The notes below the pieces were generated by a model, which saw only the letters and a program-made list of their open reading frames with translations, was not told where the DNA came from and did no database searches. Below are positions 63,501-64,000 of a stretch of DNA of 64,000 nt, piece by piece. Where the stretch lies: contig JAUJEB010000005.1 of assembly GCA_030442055.1 (NCBI GenBank), positions 645,115 to 709,114 on the forward strand, in the 5' to 3' direction. The translations under genes and the position numbers were made by a program. The stretch comes from Agaribacillus aureus (GTDB taxonomy: Bacteria > Bacteroidota > Bacteroidia > Cytophagales > Cyclobacteriaceae). Positions within the stretch are counted from its first letter, which is position 1, and each line of letters starts with the position of its first letter.

Positions 63501-63811
63501 TAGAATTTTGCATATCCCTCGTCATAAATAGCCGCGGACATTTCTTTGAATCGCTGAGGGTGCTCGTAGTAAAATTCTCGAACATTCTTATTGACGATAT
63601 AACGAGCGCGCGCCTTATCTTTTGGCGTTGGGTCTGGTCGATTATCATTCGCCATTTGGGTTGTGGTTTGGGGCTGCGCCTCAATAACCTGACTTTGTCC
63701 AATCAAAGGTGAAACACTCAGCGAAAGGGCAAGGAAATAGGGGGAAAGCTTCGAAAGCTTTAGCTGGTTGGGCATAGTTTTCAGTCCATTTAATTGCTGG
63801 CGCATTAACAT
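60530..63811 (-). CDS. giant exported paralogue 3 of the cassette array (1093 aa)
   Basis: It shares the head of paralogue 1 almost exactly; the only length change there is a 9-bp duplication giving KLSKLSPYF in place of KLSPYF. After about residue 65 it diverges to moderate similarity. Hydrophobic segment FTAFGNVVSGFGALVNLM lies at about 339, then a coiled coil (LRNDVWQIQYDLNRLLRIT). Family blocks are IDAMRQHIPLAFAVFEYELK, LSDSKFMALAEWTGIG, LGNLYRAHFVLKTLVEGAYG and the C-terminal LAPLKKAYKMIEIAS. The Ca-loop of paralogue 1 is degraded here (DHNNEGNVQ). Same strand as gene 1, between R3 and R4. Confidence 0.8.
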   Translation of the reverse strand: MLMRQQLNGLKTMPNQLKLSKLSPYFLALSLSVSPLIGQSQVIEAQPQTTTQMANDNRPDPTPKDKARARYIVNKNVREFYYEHPQRFKEMSAAIYDEGYAKFYADRQTSDVYKIFISPITYRGLPIGDAAVKLWDYTQDESDDYMRQKMRANPEKTDRIFRDIVDAIMNQTYGNEAARLYNLHNEYRGNNSVNKLPLSNEYDKLKTDFGGDVALLDHLQRQFELSDKKMMDFVNGKISKEDIPSLDNMTTEEYKTFIENNFIIKINNSRSSANNYNTAIKEHHQNVKQFSSYGFALSSTLALFDPKKAHVVAQTNNALTSVYKGMDALKIASEYNESFDFTAFGNVVSGFGALVNLMQGSNGQSPDEVQIEMLQAILKNQQEMMKEIRELRNDVWQIQYDLNRLLRITEFNQTEIIDELKYIEKRLEDIEREVFDTQDLIKVVSHNEEMIRVLKDKGALLGEFYNAAGNDIDEDLWSALQESYNGVSLDNLEDPGDTFSKIRSHLNSIATFATDILENDKINTAYLDKANIEDFNLNKLKDRLDSTNIYWDWGLLPSIGSWLNQYIENGSIGYSSHNSLRYNGKILEKLKGHIINPQVFAQSLSEYMDIVKYRWLDHNNEGNVQQDKNAIEFCEDLKQIEKTIDAMRQHIPLAFAVFEYELKKLEDAHFDYIYREAFDNNLIYHDHYIEKSPESVVDFQSSQRYGDGTRFEYNYTSAGNKRVIYREEAGWLKAYTKNDIFFKDDRINREQITEKLESLSDSKFMALAEWTGIGIRSLNAKNINAHPVRTFDLGEDNPKNRRLHHNYYHEVKESIELHHNLHGTHGMLKPYVHSYRSIIPQYDANNPQLVIHYPLANPDAIAQQQKNLTNLKQVVAHEIFTKVGNIGKYWSGNLNKNPEYYLGNLYRAHFVLKTLVEGAYGKDYSNKPKLGEISNKMLTIKKIFDFIERKWMDEQHSFDLRPEVFQMFYYQNKYSLDRYLDHIKTEKAKEFFKTAEAQTHLTLSSNLTHNTDPEFNLNNIEKRKKMIFDTRSAGNMPNIPARTVKIYKVDVPDAPKNGLAPLKKAYKMIEIASQRQDMINAKDCLPSAAPGNE

Positions 63812-64000
63812 AATTATTTGTAAATTAACGTTGAGTCAATCAAATAGTTATGGTTGTATTCATAGCGTTTTTTATAGCTCATGAATATAGTCTTAATCTT
63901 GGCTATAAGATTAAGTGAATATAGCTTGCAAATATTGGGGCTATAGTTTGTTTTAGATAAGTGAGCGGTCAGTATTTATTATGCTGCCACCGATATTATC
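63812..64000. promoter_or_regulatory. copy of the shared cassette promoter region, cut by the window edge
   Basis: Identical by eye to 56665-56853, including the 9-bp inverted repeat (63892-63915) and the start of array repeat R4 (TTATGCTGCCACCGATATT at 63978). The repeat runs off the right edge, so the array probably continues. Confidence 0.7.

Noticed and set aside
53013..64000. Classical integron
   Set aside because: No integron integrase and no attC-like paired boxes are visible; genes are far larger than usual cassettes and in mixed orientations.

Overview
The window reads as Bacteroidota DNA, probably a Cytophagales-like relative. Evidence for this: it is AT-rich; few genes have a Shine-Dalgarno sequence; the integrases are of the Bacteroidetes type with an N-terminal arm-binding domain; and it carries secreted M43-type metallopeptidases and a BspA-like repeat tail. 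Almost all of it is accessory DNA, and no clear housekeeping gene is present. All functional calls come from reading motifs; no database search was possible.

Layout. (1) 1-2304: two secreted zinc metallopeptidases on the minus strand, one running off the left edge. (2) 2596-37279: an integrated element of about 34.6 kb, bounded by two identical 62-bp direct repeats. The repeats are the 3' part of a minus-strand tRNA-Met (CAT) gene. A tyrosine integrase sits just inside the left end, and tandem 10-mers of the integrase arm-site kind (ATGTTGTACC) sit just inside both ends. The cargo looks like a defence and conflict island: DarTG; a small ADP-ribosylation/crystallin-J1-like protein; a five-gene envelope operon (a MotA/TolQ/ExbB-like channel, two different single-TM subunits each with an Asp at the membrane edge, a 2097-residue exported protein and an L,D-transpeptidase-like enzyme); a DUF6615-like nuclease; a DISARM-related trio (DEAD helicase, SNF2 helicase, adenine methylase); an XRE regulator with three operator-like repeats spaced exactly 20 bp; a DNA-binding protein next to iteron-like hexamers; and a nucleotidyltransferase fused to a PD-(D/E)XK nuclease. 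(3) 37218 to about 50.7 kb or further: a second element in tandem at the same tRNA-Met site. It has a related but distinct integrase and variant arm repeats, a membrane/TPR gene pair, and a mobilisation module (MobF-type relaxase, VirD4/TraG-like coupling ATPase, accessory proteins, and a four-gene membrane/lipoprotein block).

(4) About 52.8 kb to the right edge: a degraded tRNA-Asp 3' half, then an array of three paralogous genes of 3.1-3.4 kb for exported proteins of 1041-1140 residues. Each gene lies between direct copies of a junction repeat (R1-R4), with orientations minus, plus, minus. The first and third genes share a practically identical promoter plus signal-peptide head of about 360 bp, while their bodies are strongly diverged. 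This points to cassette-like exchange. The proteins share a glycine-rich hydrophobic segment followed by a long coiled coil, which recalls alpha-helical pore-forming proteins but is not diagnostic.

The two most likely undescribed systems are the repeat-bounded cassette array of giant exported paralogues and the motor-like envelope operon inside the defence island.
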